Shown here: positions 1 to 9,087 of the stretch, in pieces
Layout of the letters: each line of letters opens with the position of its first letter
How positions within the stretch are numbered: the first letter of the stretch is position 1
Origin: Pantoea sp. Lij88
Lineage (GTDB): Bacteria; Pseudomonadota; Gammaproteobacteria; Enterobacterales; Enterobacteriaceae
Direction: 5' to 3'
DNA length: 64,000 bases
NCBI RefSeq assembly: GCF_030062155.1
Contig: NZ_CP118269.1
Location: 3,224,001-3,288,000, forward strand
Made by a program: the position numbers and the translations under genes
Notes under the pieces: model-generated
Told to the model about the DNA's origin: nothing
The model's input: only the letters and a program-made list of their open reading frames with translations
The model's database searches: none

Positions 1-32
1 AAAATTTATTCGCGCTCTTTACAATCGGCGGC

Positions 33-1523
33 TTATTCTACTGCCATTAACCGCCGGTACTCATCCCAGGCGTAGAGATCGGTCATCCCACTGATATAAT
101 CCTGAATAAGGCGGAAGCGATAATAACGTTCCCACAACAGCCGTTGATATTTATGCTCAACCACAAGGGTACGCATCTTTTGCAAATAAGCTTTACGGTG
201 TTTACCGGAAAGCTTATGAAAAAGGCGGGTTTCAATCGGATGCTGACGCAGGAAATCTTCATTAATCAGCGTAGTAAAAGCCTCATAATTCAGGCGCATC
301 AGCGGCTGATAAATCTCCAGCAGCCCTTTGATTACGCGGTATCCCTGCAACTCCAGCTGCTCGACTTCTGAGTGGTTAAAGACCTGCTGGCGCGCAACAG
401 TCTTAAACAGTTGCAGTAAACGGCCCTCTTCACCCTCATCTTCCAGCAGCGCGTGATTGAAACTTCCCTCGAATATAGCAGGCAGATTATCAACGAAACG
501 TTTCACCGCATAACTTACCAGCACGCTCTGAACATTTACGCGTAATGACATAAAAAATTGATCGCTGCGGCTTCGGCGTTTTTTACTGCAGGCTTCACGC
601 CAGGCTTCGCCAATAGTCCGGCTGAAAGCGTCATTATTTTTAACCGGCCCCCAGGCTTTATTGAGAAACTCAAACAAACTCTCAACATTAAAGATATCTT
701 TTTCTACAGCGTCGTCCAAATCGGCAATGCAATAGGAGATATCATCCGCCGCTTCCATTATATAGGTGAGCGGAAAGCGATGATGTTCTTCCATATTGGT
801 GGCAGCACGCAAATCCGCAATATAATCCTGCTCAGAGAGATAAAAGCCAGGTTTCTTCATTAATACGCTAAATTCTGCGGGCTTTTCCCCCTGCCACCAG
901 GCGGGTGCAGTATATTTCAGGATGCAGGCGACCTGCGAATAACTGAGATTCAGTTGCAGCAGCGTATGCACCATGCGGATGGCCTGGGCGTTGCCTTCAA
1001 AATGACAGAGATCCTGGCGGATCATGGCATTCAGCTGATCGAAGGCTTTACGCTGCTCATCCCCTTCGACGCCCGCCACCAGCGGATCCACCAGTTCGGC
1101 TGAGAGGTTCTCTTCAAACCAGTCGTTAATGGCGGCCTCGCCGAAATGGCCAAACGGCGGATTGCCGACGTCATGCAGCAGACACGCCATTTCAATCAGA
1201 CTTTCAAATGCGCCTTCCATCTCCTCCAGACCATACTGCGCCAGGCCGCCCTGCATCTTCAGGGTCTGCAGGATCTCTTTGGTGATGTAGCGCCCGGTCT
1301 GCTGCACCTCCAGCGAGTGCGTCAGGCGGGAGCGGACGGCGGCGTTGCGCTCCAGCGGAAAGACCTGGGTTTTCTGCTGCAGACGCCGGATGGCGGCGGA
1401 GTTGATAATCCGTCCACGGTCGCTCTCAAAATGGCGGGTAATGTAATATTCGCCTTCCGGATCTTTTCGACTGTTATAAGGGCGCGAGAAGCTGATCTTC
1501 TTCCTGAAATTGATCGCCGACAT
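33..1523 (-). CDS. dgt: Deoxyguanosinetriphosphate triphosphohydrolase (dGTPase)
   Basis: Hydrolyses dGTP to deoxyguanosine and triphosphate in the cytoplasm (family knowledge for enterobacterial Dgt). The 496-residue product matches the roughly 505-residue E. coli enzyme in size. The HD-domain metal site is visible: H69 in LTHSLEVQ, H117-D118 in [15 protein letters not shown], and H126. The start is ATG at 1523 giving [16 protein letters not shown], which resembles the usual Dgt N-terminus. It is transcribed divergently from mtnN with a 92-base gap that must hold both promoters; the same dgt/mtnN neighbourhood is found in E. coli. Function is confident. Confidence 0.95.
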   Translation of the reverse strand: MSAINFRKKISFSRPYNSRKDPEGEYYITRHFESDRGRIINSAAIRRLQQKTQVFPLERNAAVRSRLTHSLEVQQTGRYITKEILQTLKMQGGLAQYGLEEMEGAFESLIEMACLLHDVGNPPFGHFGEAAINDWFEENLSAELVDPLVAGVEGDEQRKAFDQLNAMIRQDLCHFEGNAQAIRMVHTLLQLNLSYSQVACILKYTAPAWWQGEKPAEFSVLMKKPGFYLSEQDYIADLRAATNMEEHHRFPLTYIMEAADDISYCIADLDDAVEKDIFNVESLFEFLNKAWGPVKNNDAFSRTIGEAWREACSKKRRSRSDQFFMSLRVNVQSVLVSYAVKRFVDNLPAIFEGSFNHALLEDEGEEGRLLQLFKTVARQQVFNHSEVEQLELQGYRVIKGLLEIYQPLMRLNYEAFTTLINEDFLRQHPIETRLFHKLSGKHRKAYLQKMRTLVVEHKYQRLLWERYYRFRLIQDYISGMTDLYAWDEYRRLMAVE

Positions 1524-1615
1524 GAATTACCCCTTACTTTTTCGTGAATTAATCCCCTGAATGCCATGGTAGACTATGCCCTAAATTTTGATTCTTTACA
1601 TTAGCGGAACTCACT

Positions 1616-2314
1616 ATGAAAGCAGGCATTATTGGCGCGATGGAGCAGGAAGTGACACTGCTGCGCGACAAAATTGAAAACCGTCAAACGCTGACACTGG
1701 CGGGTTGTGAAATCTATACCGGCACCCTGCAGGGCGTTGAGGTGGCACTGCTGAAATCGGGCATTGGTAAAACCTCTGCCGCGCTGGGAACCACCCTCCT
1801 GCTGCAGCTCTGCAAGCCGGATGTGGTGATTAACACCGGCTCGGCGGGCGGTTTAGCACCATCACTGAGCGTCGGCGATATCGTGGTGTCAGATGAAGTC
1901 CGTTATCACGATGCTGATGTCACTGCATTTGGTTACGAGCCGGGTCAGATGGCGGGTTGTCCGGCCGCGTTTGTGGCAGACAGCAAGCTTATCGCGGCGG
2001 CCGAAGCCTGCATTAAGCAGCTGGACCTGAATGCCGTACGCGGTCTGGTGGTGAGCGGGGATGCCTTTATCAATGGCGCCGAGCCGCTGGCGCGCATTCG
2101 TAACCAGTTCCCGCAGGCGATTGCCGTTGAGATGGAAGCGACCGCTATCGGTCACGTCTGTCATCAGTTCCAGGTACCGTTTGTGGTGGTCCGCGCGATT
2201 TCTGACGTGGCCGATAAAGAATCGCACCTCAGCTTTGATGAGTTCTTAAGCGTTGCAGCGAAGCAATCTTCGCTGATGGTGGAGAACCTGCTGGCGCATC
2301 TGGCGCGTGGCTAA
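1616..2314 (+). CDS. mtnN: 5'-methylthioadenosine/S-adenosylhomocysteine nucleosidase
   Basis: Cleaves the glycosidic bond of methylthioadenosine and S-adenosylhomocysteine to release adenine. It works in methionine salvage, recycles the by-product of SpeE (also in this window) and supplies the AI-2 precursor. The 232 residues are full length. Catalytic residues expected from E. coli are present: E12 in AMEQE, a glutamate in the [12 protein letters not shown] segment near 174, and the aspartate of AISDVAD near 197. Its stop overlaps the btuF GTG start by eight bases, so the two genes are probably translationally coupled, as in E. coli. Confidence 0.96.
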   Translation: MKAGIIGAMEQEVTLLRDKIENRQTLTLAGCEIYTGTLQGVEVALLKSGIGKTSAALGTTLLLQLCKPDVVINTGSAGGLAPSLSVGDIVVSDEVRYHDADVTAFGYEPGQMAGCPAAFVADSKLIAAAEACIKQLDLNAVRGLVVSGDAFINGAEPLARIRNQFPQAIAVEMEATAIGHVCHQFQVPFVVVRAISDVADKESHLSFDEFLSVAAKQSSLMVENLLAHLARG

Positions 2315-3101
2315 AACGCTGCTGTTCTGCTGGCTGCTGCTGTTGAGCGGCAGCCTGCTCGCCTCCCCGCCCCGTGTTATCACCCTCGCCCCTCACCTTA
2401 CCGAACTCGCCTTTGCTGCCGGGATTACCCCGATTGCGGTCAGCGCCTGGTCCGACTATCCACCGCAGGCGAAACAGATTGAACAGGTCGCCAACTGGCA
2501 GGGCATCAAGGCCGAACGTATTCTGCAGCTAAAACCGGATCTGGTTTTAGCCTGGCGTGGAGGCAATCCGCAGCGGCAGATTGACCAGTTGCAGCAGCTC
2601 GGCGTGCCGGTTAAATGGATTGATCCACTGACGCTGGATGAGATGTTCACGGCGCTGGCCGATCTCGGCCGCTGGAGTCCCAGACCGGAGCAGGCTGCCA
2701 GCGCCGCCCGACAGCTGCGTGAGCAGGAAGCCGGACTGCGACAGCGCTATACTCATCTTTCTGCGGTTCCGCTTTTTTTACAGTTTGGTCAGCAGCCGCT
2801 GTTTACCGCTGCCAGAGCCACGCTGCAGAATGAGATAATAACGTTATGTGGCGGCAGGAATATCTTTGCTGACAGTCGCGTCAGCTGGCCGCAGGTCAGC
2901 CGTGAACAGGTGCTGATGCGCCATCCTCAGGCTGTGGTGACGCCGGGCGGTGCGCCGCAGGCGGAGAACATCCGTGCGTTCTGGCGGCCGCAGCTCACCG
3001 TGCCGGTGATCGCCATTAACGAAGACTGGCTAAGCCGGCCAGGTCCGCGATTGCTGCTGGCGGCGCAGCAACTCTGTGCGGCCCTGCATCCCGATGAATA
3101 A
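2307..3101 (+). CDS. btuF: Vitamin B12 periplasmic binding protein
   Basis: Periplasmic component of the BtuCDF cobalamin importer, delivering vitamin B12 to the BtuCD permease (BtuC and BtuD are not in this window). The 264-residue product has an N-terminal signal peptide ([19 protein letters not shown]) followed by a class III metal/cobalamin-binding fold beginning [18 protein letters not shown]. The start is a GTG at 2307 inside the 3' end of mtnN; it gives a complete signal peptide, and no better downstream start exists. A short GC-rich hairpin with a T-run follows at 3187-3206. E. coli has yadS downstream; here that gene is missing. Confidence 0.93.
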   Translation: MAKTLLFCWLLLLSGSLLASPPRVITLAPHLTELAFAAGITPIAVSAWSDYPPQAKQIEQVANWQGIKAERILQLKPDLVLAWRGGNPQRQIDQLQQLGVPVKWIDPLTLDEMFTALADLGRWSPRPEQAASAARQLREQEAGLRQRYTHLSAVPLFLQFGQQPLFTAARATLQNEIITLCGGRNIFADSRVSWPQVSREQVLMRHPQAVVTPGGAPQAENIRAFWRPQLTVPVIAINEDWLSRPGPRLLLAAQQLCAALHPDE

Positions 3102-3186
3102 ATCGGCGAATTGATTAAAGTCACTGCACTTTTTGCCGTTAATCAATACCAGAGACGAGCGGGCCACGTATGCTCACCGTCCTTTT

Positions 3187-3206
3187 AGCGCCACGGCGCT
3201 TTTTTA
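3187..3206 (+). terminator. Rho-independent terminator after mtnN-btuF
   Basis: A palindromic AGCGCC-AC-GGCGCT stem is followed directly by TTTTTT. It lies 86 bases after the btuF stop and just before the ribosome binding site of the next small gene. Confidence 0.6.
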
Positions 3207-3224
3207 AAACACCAGGAACCTTAT

Positions 3225-3473
3225 ATGACCAGAGCACTGCTGCTGGCCATAGGGCTAACGATCGCCGGATCTGCCTTTGCGGGATCGATAAATGGCTCTA
3301 TAGGCGCCAGGCTTGTCATCTATTCACGCTGTGAAATCAACACGGCTAACGGTCAGCCCGCGCCGCAGATCAACTGCGGCAGGCAAGGCGCGCAGCCACG
3401 CGTCACCCAAAGTCCGATTCAATCGCAGGGAAGTCTGAAGCAGAGTAACCGGCTGGTCACAATAGAATGGTAA
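3225..3473 (+). CDS. Small secreted hypothetical protein
   Basis: An 82-residue protein of unknown function. It starts at ATG 3225 with AGGAACC about eight bases upstream. Residues 1-19 form a typical Sec signal peptide with an AFA cleavage motif before GSINGSIGARL. The mature part is about 63 residues and contains two cysteines (YSRCEINT and QINCGRQ) that could form one disulfide, and a C-terminus RLVTIEW of beta-strand character. The cysteine spacing and the SIGARLVIYSRCEI segment faintly recall the N-terminus of spore-coat-U-type pilins, but the protein is too short for that fold; this is only a suggestion. It occupies the slot where E. coli carries yadS. Confidence 0.7.
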   Translation: MTRALLLAIGLTIAGSAFAGSINGSIGARLVIYSRCEINTANGQPAPQINCGRQGAQPRVTQSPIQSQGSLKQSNRLVTIEW

Positions 3474-3503
3474 ACGAGGCCGTCGGAATGACGGCCTGCA
3501 TGA

Positions 3504-3851
3504 TCAGATACTGAAGGAAGAGCCACAGCCACAGGTAGTTTTGGCATTCGGGTTGGTCACGATAAAGCGCGATCCTTCCAGTCCTTCTGTGTAATCCACC
3601 GAACCACCCACCAGATATTGCAGGCTCATCGGGTCAACCACCAGTGAGACGCCCTGCTTTTCAATCGTCATGTCGCCATCATTAATCTGGTCGTCAAAGG
3701 TGAAGCCATACTGGAAACCACTGCAACCGCCACCAGTGATATAGACGCGAAGTTTCAGCGCCGGGTTCTCTTCGTCGGCAATCAGGTTCTTGACCTTGGT
3801 GGCTGCGGCGTCGGTAAACTGCAACGGCAGTGCTACTACTTCATCACTCAT
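3504..3851 (-). CDS. erpA: Iron-sulfur cluster insertion protein ErpA
   Basis: A-type carrier that delivers Fe-S clusters to apoproteins, including the IspG/IspH isoprenoid enzymes (family knowledge). The 115-residue product is nearly identical to E. coli ErpA across its length. The three cluster-ligand cysteines are C43 in [11 protein letters not shown] and C107/C109 in the C-terminal CGCGSSFSI. It stands alone, divergent from hemL with about 200 bases between. Confidence 0.97.
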   Translation of the reverse strand: MSDEVVALPLQFTDAAATKVKNLIADEENPALKLRVYITGGGCSGFQYGFTFDDQINDGDMTIEKQGVSLVVDPMSLQYLVGGSVDYTEGLEGSRFIVTNPNAKTTCGCGSSFSI

Positions 3852-4054
3852 GTTTTACTCCGGTAAACGCCCAGGTCAGAAAACGACCTCAATCAGACTA
3901 TTATCAGCCAGCACCTCAGCGCAATCAAGCTCTGCCCTTCGCACTCTGTGCCGCTTTCAGCTCTGATAAGGAGACTACGGGTGAATCCACCTTTCGTCTG
4001 CTGCCCCTCTTCCGTAGAATGGCGCCATATTTTTCTGAAACGCTGGAGCCGAAA

Positions 4055-5335
4055 ATGAGTAAGTCCGAACAACTGTTTGCCGAGGCACAACGCCTGATCC
4101 CGGGTGGGGTAAACTCGCCAGTACGCGCATTTACCGGTGTGGGCGGCGTTCCACTGTTTATTGAACACGCTGATGGTGCGTATCTCTATGACGCCGATGG
4201 CAAAGCCTATATCGACTATGTCGGTTCATGGGGTCCGATGGTGCTGGGCCATAACAATGCGGCGATCCGCAATGCCGTGATCGAAGCGGCCCAGCGCGGC
4301 CTGAGCTTTGGCGCACCGACCGAAATGGAAGTGACCATGGCGCAGCTGGTGTGTGAGCTGGTGCCGAGCATGGAGATGGTGCGGATGGTTAACTCCGGCA
4401 CCGAAGCGACCATGAGTGCTATCCGTCTGGCGCGTGGCTTTACCGGCCGCGATAAAATCATCAAGTTTGAAGGCTGCTATCACGGTCATGCCGATCATCT
4501 GCTGGTGAAAGCCGGTTCCGGTGCCCTGACGCTGGGTCAGCCAAACTCGCCGGGCGTACCGGCAGATTTCGCTAAGCATACCCTGACCTGCACTTTTAAC
4601 GACCTCGACTCGGTGCGCAGCGCCTTCGAACAATATCCTGATGCCATCGCTGCCATCATCGTTGAGCCGGTTGCTGGCAACATGAACTGCATCCCGCCAC
4701 AGCCGGAATTCCTGCCAGGCCTGCGCGCGCTCTGTGATGAGTTCGGCGCACTGCTGATTATCGATGAAGTGATGACCGGTTTCCGCGTGGCGCTGGGCGG
4801 CGCACAGGCTCACTATAATGTGCGTCCTGACCTGACCTGCCTCGGAAAAATCATCGGTGGCGGCATGCCCGTCGGCGCGTTTGGTGGCCGTCGCGAAGTG
4901 ATGGCCGCGCTGGCCCCGACCGGCCCGGTTTATCAGGCGGGGACCCTTTCCGGTAACCCGATCGCTATGGCCGCCGGTTTTGCCTGCCTGACGCAGATTG
5001 CGCTGCCGGGCACGCACGATAAGCTGGATGCCCTGACCCGCAAGCTGGCAGAGGGTCTGCGCGAGGCAGCCCGACAGCAAAATATCCCGCTGGTGATTAA
5101 CCATGTTGGCGGGATGTTTGGCCTGTTCTTCACCGATGCTGACAGCGTGACCTGTTACGCGGATGTGACCCGCTGCGATGTGGAGCGCTTTAAAACCTTC
5201 TTCCATCTGATGCTGGAGGAAGGTGTTTACTTTGCACCATCAGCTTATGAAGCAGGCTTTATGTCGCTGGCTCATAGCGAAGAGGATATTCAGCGCACGG
5301 TTGACGCCGCGCGTCGTTGTTTCGCGAAGCTGTAA
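4055..5335 (+). CDS. hemL: Glutamate-1-semialdehyde 2,1-aminomutase
   Basis: PLP-dependent enzyme of the C5 haem pathway, converting glutamate-1-semialdehyde to 5-aminolevulinate in the cytosol. The 426 residues equal the E. coli length. The PLP lysine lies in [16 protein letters not shown] near residue 265. The frame is open from 3830, but the start is the ATG at 4055, preceded by GGAG and giving the family N-terminus [21 protein letters not shown]; the longer reading has no family match. It is convergent with fhuB and ends in a strong terminator that overlaps the fhuB stop. Confidence 0.97.
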   Translation: MSKSEQLFAEAQRLIPGGVNSPVRAFTGVGGVPLFIEHADGAYLYDADGKAYIDYVGSWGPMVLGHNNAAIRNAVIEAAQRGLSFGAPTEMEVTMAQLVCELVPSMEMVRMVNSGTEATMSAIRLARGFTGRDKIIKFEGCYHGHADHLLVKAGSGALTLGQPNSPGVPADFAKHTLTCTFNDLDSVRSAFEQYPDAIAAIIVEPVAGNMNCIPPQPEFLPGLRALCDEFGALLIIDEVMTGFRVALGGAQAHYNVRPDLTCLGKIIGGGMPVGAFGGRREVMAALAPTGPVYQAGTLSGNPIAMAAGFACLTQIALPGTHDKLDALTRKLAEGLREAARQQNIPLVINHVGGMFGLFFTDADSVTCYADVTRCDVERFKTFFHLMLEEGVYFAPSAYEAGFMSLAHSEEDIQRTVDAARRCFAKL

Positions 5336-5355
5336 TTCCGGCAGCGTTAAAGATG

Positions 5356-5384
5356 AAGACCGGCTTGCGCCGGTCTTTTTTTTA
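5356..5384 (+). terminator. Rho-independent terminator of hemL
   Basis: Eight-base-pair stem AGACCGGC/GCCGGTCT with a TTGC loop, followed by at least seven T residues. It lies 21 bases after the hemL stop and its T-run overlaps the last codons of the convergent fhuB. Confidence 0.9.
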
Positions 5385-7361
5385 ACCTGAACGCCGCAGC
5401 AGCCAGATAAAGTAAGGCGCACCCAAAAACGTCGCCATCAGTCCGGCCGGGATTTGATCCGGAAACGCCAGCATCCGCCCGCACCAGTCAGCCAGCACCA
5501 TCAATCCTCCGCCCAGCAATCCCGCCAGCAGCAGTTGCGGCAACGCCCGCCGGAATCCCAGCATGCGCGCCATATGCGGTGCCATAAGTCCGACAAAACT
5601 CAGCGGGCCGATAGTCAGCGTCGCGCAGGCGGTCAGCGCGGCCGCCAGCAGCAGCAGACTCAGCCGCGCGGACGTTAACGCCATGCCAGCCGAGCGTGCA
5701 GTCGCACTTCCCAGCGGCAGCAGCGTCAGCCAGCGACTGGCCAGCGGTGCCAGCGAGACCAGCACCAGCGCACAGACCGCGCTCTGAATCGCCTGACTGC
5801 CGCTGATGTTATAGGTCGAGCCGGAGATCCAGCTCAGCAGCCCGCCCATACGGGGATCGCCACTCGCCAGCAGCAGCATCAGCAGAGTGACAAAAGCGCT
5901 GTTAAGCGCCATGCCCGCCAGCAGCATCCGCTCCGGCGAGAAGCCGCCACGACTGGCTACCGCCATGATCACCAGCAGCGTCAGCGCCGCGCCCACCGCA
6001 CCGGCGGGCAGCAGCCACACCATCGCATCGCCCGGCACAAAGAACATCATGACGACGACGCCACAGGCTGCACCCGAACTGATACCCAGCACTTCCGGGC
6101 TGGCCATCGGATTGCCGGTCAGCCGCTGAATCAGACTCCCCGCCACGCCCAGCATCATACCGGTCACCAGCGCAGCCAGTACGCGCGGTGCGCGCCACGG
6201 CAGCAGCGACTGCAGCATCTCGCCCGCTGACCAGATCCAGCCCTGCGCATCACGCCCAAACGCCAGACCAGCCCACGCCAGCAGGGCCAGAACAGCGAGA
6301 CCGGTCAGCGTCCAGCGCAGCAGATTCTGTCGCTCGGCGGGCACGTTGTCACCCTGATTCAGGGCGGGCGGCACCGAGCCGGTACGCAGTCGCGGCAGCA
6401 GCCACAGCAGAATCGGTACACCGAGCAGCGCCGTGGCCGTACCGGTCGGAATATCGCGCCAGTGCGCACTGAGCCATAAGACGCAACTGTCGGCCAGCCA
6501 CAGCAGCAGCGCGCCGGTAAGCGGTGCCAGCAGCATCCGGCTGAGGAGCCGTCTTCCACCCAGCAGCTTCGCCAGCAGCGGCGCAAACAGCCCGATAAAG
6601 CCGATGATACCGGCGACATTCACCAGCTGTGCGCTGAGGAGGATCGCCAGCCCGAGGCCACCGATACGCGCGACTGAAAGCGCCAGGCCCAGGTTTTTTG
6701 CTACGCCATCATCCAGCCCCATCAGCGTCAGCGGACGCAGCAGCGCCAGCGCCAGCACAAACGCCAGCAGCAGGCGCGGCCAGAGCTGCTGCACGTTTTC
6801 CCAGCTCATCTGATTCAGTGCGCCGGTGCTCCACAGAAACATGTTCTGCAGCTGATCGTGATTGAAGATCGCAAAGATTTGATTCACCGCGCCGCTGTAG
6901 AAGCTCAGCACCAGCCCGGCCAGAATCAGCGTTACCGGCGACAGACGTTTACCCCAGGCCACCCCAAACACCAGCGCGGCCACCAGCAGCGCACCGCCAA
7001 GCGCAGCAAACTGCTGCGTCAGTGCCCCGCCCGGCAGATGCCACAGCGTCGCCACGGTAATGCCCAGCTGCGCGCCGGAAGAGACGCCCAGCGTGGTCGG
7101 CTCCGCCAGCGGATTACGCAGTATCTGCTGAAACAGCAGGCCGGCAAGACCCAGCCCGGCGCCTACCAGCAGCGCCAGCGCGGTGCGCGACAGCAGGCTG
7201 TAGTGAAATACCATCTGCGGCAGGCTATCGACCGCCGGTGACCAGAAGGCCTGCCCCCATTCAGCCTGCGGCAGCGCCTGGTGCAGATTAACCAGCGTCA
7301 GGCTAAGTGAGAGCAGAAACAGCAGGCTGAGGAGTCCTGCGGGAAACAAAGCATGGCGCAT
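5382..7361 (-). CDS. fhuB: Ferrichrome ABC transporter permease FhuB
   Basis: Inner-membrane permease for iron(III)-hydroxamate siderophores, partnering FhuC (ATPase) and FhuD (binding protein). The 659-residue product is a fusion of two FecCD-type halves of about ten membrane helices each. Each half carries a coupling motif: RNPLAEPTTLGVSSGAQLG near residue 90 and GNPMASPEVLGISSGAACG near 420. The start is ATG 7361, overlapping the fhuD stop as TGATG, with GGAG eight bases upstream. The frame extends further upstream, but that part is only fhuD read in another frame. Confidence 0.96.
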   Translation of the reverse strand: MRHALFPAGLLSLLFLLSLSLTLVNLHQALPQAEWGQAFWSPAVDSLPQMVFHYSLLSRTALALLVGAGLGLAGLLFQQILRNPLAEPTTLGVSSGAQLGITVATLWHLPGGALTQQFAALGGALLVAALVFGVAWGKRLSPVTLILAGLVLSFYSGAVNQIFAIFNHDQLQNMFLWSTGALNQMSWENVQQLWPRLLLAFVLALALLRPLTLMGLDDGVAKNLGLALSVARIGGLGLAILLSAQLVNVAGIIGFIGLFAPLLAKLLGGRRLLSRMLLAPLTGALLLWLADSCVLWLSAHWRDIPTGTATALLGVPILLWLLPRLRTGSVPPALNQGDNVPAERQNLLRWTLTGLAVLALLAWAGLAFGRDAQGWIWSAGEMLQSLLPWRAPRVLAALVTGMMLGVAGSLIQRLTGNPMASPEVLGISSGAACGVVVMMFFVPGDAMVWLLPAGAVGAALTLLVIMAVASRGGFSPERMLLAGMALNSAFVTLLMLLLASGDPRMGGLLSWISGSTYNISGSQAIQSAVCALVLVSLAPLASRWLTLLPLGSATARSAGMALTSARLSLLLLAAALTACATLTIGPLSFVGLMAPHMARMLGFRRALPQLLLAGLLGGGLMVLADWCGRMLAFPDQIPAGLMATFLGAPYFIWLLRRSG

Positions 7362-8242
7362 CAGTGCGTCTCCAGCGCGCGTTCCAGCACGCGAACAAAG
7401 TGCAGCGCCGAGAGCGTCGCACCGTAATACCAGACTGCCGGGACGCGCTGAAAGCGTCCGGTGCGAACAAACGGCATAGCCTGCCACAGCGGGCTGCGCA
7501 TCAGCTGCTGCATCTCCACGTCGTTATCGTGATCGAAACAGATGACATCCACCTCCCCGACCTGCGCCAGTTGCTCGACGCCGATCACCGCGCTGCCCCA
7601 GAAATTAGTCTCGCCCTGCCAGCCATTTTTCAGGCCCAGCAGGCTCATCACTTCCAGGAACAGGCTGTTTTTGCCGAAGGTAATAGCATGACGACTGTCG
7701 AGCAATGACATCAGCAGAATCGTGCGGCCGGCATAGGGTGCCAGCCGCTCGCGCGCCGCCGCCAGCTGAGCATCGACCTCGCGCAGATGCTGCTCCGCTC
7801 GTTCGCTTAAGCCCAGTCGCGCTGCCAGCTGACGCAGCGAGGCGCGTGCGGCGGTAAAGGGTTTCCCGTCGCCGCTGTGAAGGTCGAAGCCCATGATCGG
7901 CGCGATGCGCGTCAGTTTCTCCTTTGGCGGACCGTAGCCGTTGGAGCAGAGGATCAGCGACGGCTGCATTTGCGCCATCAGCTCAAGATTGGGTTCGGTG
8001 CGCAGCCCCACATCGATCACGCCCGCAGGCAGCGGTGGCTCCCCAACCCAGATGTTGTAGTTGTGCAAATCGGCCACGCCCCAGGGCGTGACGCCCAGTG
8101 CGATCAGCAGTTCGGTGGGAAGCCACTCCAGTGCAATAATCCGGCCCGGATTCGGTGTGGCGGCACGCAGGGGAAGCGCACAAAACAGCGGCGAGGCCGC
8201 CAGCGCCAGCAGCAGTCGGCGGCGATAAAGATCCGGCATCAT
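7361..8242 (-). CDS. fhuD: Ferrichrome-binding periplasmic protein FhuD
   Basis: Captures ferric hydroxamates in the periplasm and passes them to FhuB. About 293 residues. The N-terminus YRRRLLLALAASPLFCALPLRAA is a Tat-like signal with an arginine run, as in E. coli FhuD. The body contains RIIALEWLPTELLIALGV, IDVGLRTEPNLELMAQM and FQRVPAVWYYGATLSALHFVRVL, which match the family. Two consecutive ATG codons (8242 and 8239) follow AAGGAAGG; spacing slightly favours the second, so the true start may be 8239. It lies seven bases after fhuC. Confidence 0.95.
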   Translation of the reverse strand: MMPDLYRRRLLLALAASPLFCALPLRAATPNPGRIIALEWLPTELLIALGVTPWGVADLHNYNIWVGEPPLPAGVIDVGLRTEPNLELMAQMQPSLILCSNGYGPPKEKLTRIAPIMGFDLHSGDGKPFTAARASLRQLAARLGLSERAEQHLREVDAQLAAARERLAPYAGRTILLMSLLDSRHAITFGKNSLFLEVMSLLGLKNGWQGETNFWGSAVIGVEQLAQVGEVDVICFDHDNDVEMQQLMRSPLWQAMPFVRTGRFQRVPAVWYYGATLSALHFVRVLERALETH

Positions 8243-8249
8243 CCCTTCC

Positions 8250-9044
8250 TTAACAGACAAAACTGACCGGCGCCCCGCCCTGCGGGTGCGGTAAAATGCC
8301 CATCGGAATACCATAAATCGCACCGAGCACCTCAGGCTGCATAATCGCCGCCGCATTGCCTTCGGCAATCATCGTGCCCTGACGCAGCGCTACCAGATGA
8401 TCGCAGTAGCGTGCTGCCATATTGATATCGTGCAGTACCGCCACCACCGTTAAGCCGCGCTGCTGGCTCAGATCTTTTATCAGCGCCAGCACCTCAACCT
8501 GATGAGCAATATCCAGCGCCGACGTTGGTTCATCCAGCAGCAGACAGCGACTGTTCTGCGCCACCATCATCGCCAGCCAGGCGCGCTGACGCTCACCGCC
8601 CGACAGACTATCCACCAGCCGCCCGGCAAAAGGTTTTAGCCCGACCTGGGCGATCGCATCCTCTACCCGATCGCGGTCGTCCTGCCCGAACCGTCCCAGT
8701 GCGCCGTGCCAGGGATAGCGTCCAATCGCCACCAGCTCACGCACGGTCATCCCTTCGGCGGCCGGTAACTGCTGCGGCAGATAGGCTACCTCGCGGGCAA
8801 ACGCTTTGCTGTTCCAGCGTCCGACCGGCTGCTGATTCAGCCGCACCTCTCCGCTGCTGGCCACATGATGACGGCCCAGCATTTTCAACAGCGTCGACTT
8901 ACCGGAGCCGTTGTGACCAATCAGCGCGGTCATTTTACCCGGTGGAAAGGTCAGCGAGAGTGGCTGAAGGAGAGTACGGCCGGGCACCTCAAAACTGGCG
9001 TTTGCCAGCGTGAAGGTCGCCTCTTCTGCGTGCGGATGCGGCAT
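8250..9044 (-). CDS. fhuC: Ferrichrome ABC transporter ATPase FhuC
   Basis: Cytoplasmic ATPase that energises ferrichrome import through FhuB. 264 residues, full length. Walker A GHNGSGKST, ABC signature LSGGERQRAW, Walker B CLLLDEPTSAL and the switch histidine in AVLHDINMA are all present. The start ATG 9044 gives MPHPHAEEATFTLANASF and has AGGG a few bases upstream. The frame is open into the fhuA 3' region, but that extension has no family similarity. It is second in the fhuACDB operon and separated from fhuA by a stable hairpin. Confidence 0.96.
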   Translation of the reverse strand: MPHPHAEEATFTLANASFEVPGRTLLQPLSLTFPPGKMTALIGHNGSGKSTLLKMLGRHHVASSGEVRLNQQPVGRWNSKAFAREVAYLPQQLPAAEGMTVRELVAIGRYPWHGALGRFGQDDRDRVEDAIAQVGLKPFAGRLVDSLSGGERQRAWLAMMVAQNSRCLLLDEPTSALDIAHQVEVLALIKDLSQQRGLTVVAVLHDINMAARYCDHLVALRQGTMIAEGNAAAIMQPEVLGAIYGIPMGILPHPQGGAPVSFVC

Positions 9045-9061
9045 GGTTATCCCTGTGAACG

Positions 9062-9084
9062 AACGGGCGCCGAAGCGCCCGGTT
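9062..9084 (-). promoter_or_regulatory. Intercistronic hairpin between fhuA and fhuC
   Basis: In the mRNA sense the 43-base fhuA-fhuC gap contains GGGCGC-TTCG-GCGCCC with one extra C-G pair, a very stable stem with a UUCG tetraloop. There is no T-run after it, so it is unlikely to terminate fully. It may protect the fhuA transcript end or lower fhuCDB expression relative to the outer-membrane receptor. That role is inference. Confidence 0.7.
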
Positions 9085-9087
9085 AAA

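Noticed and set aside
4226..5206. 326-codon open frame antisense to hemL
   Set aside because: Lies wholly inside a highly conserved gene, has no family motif and arises from codon bias of the GC-rich sense strand.
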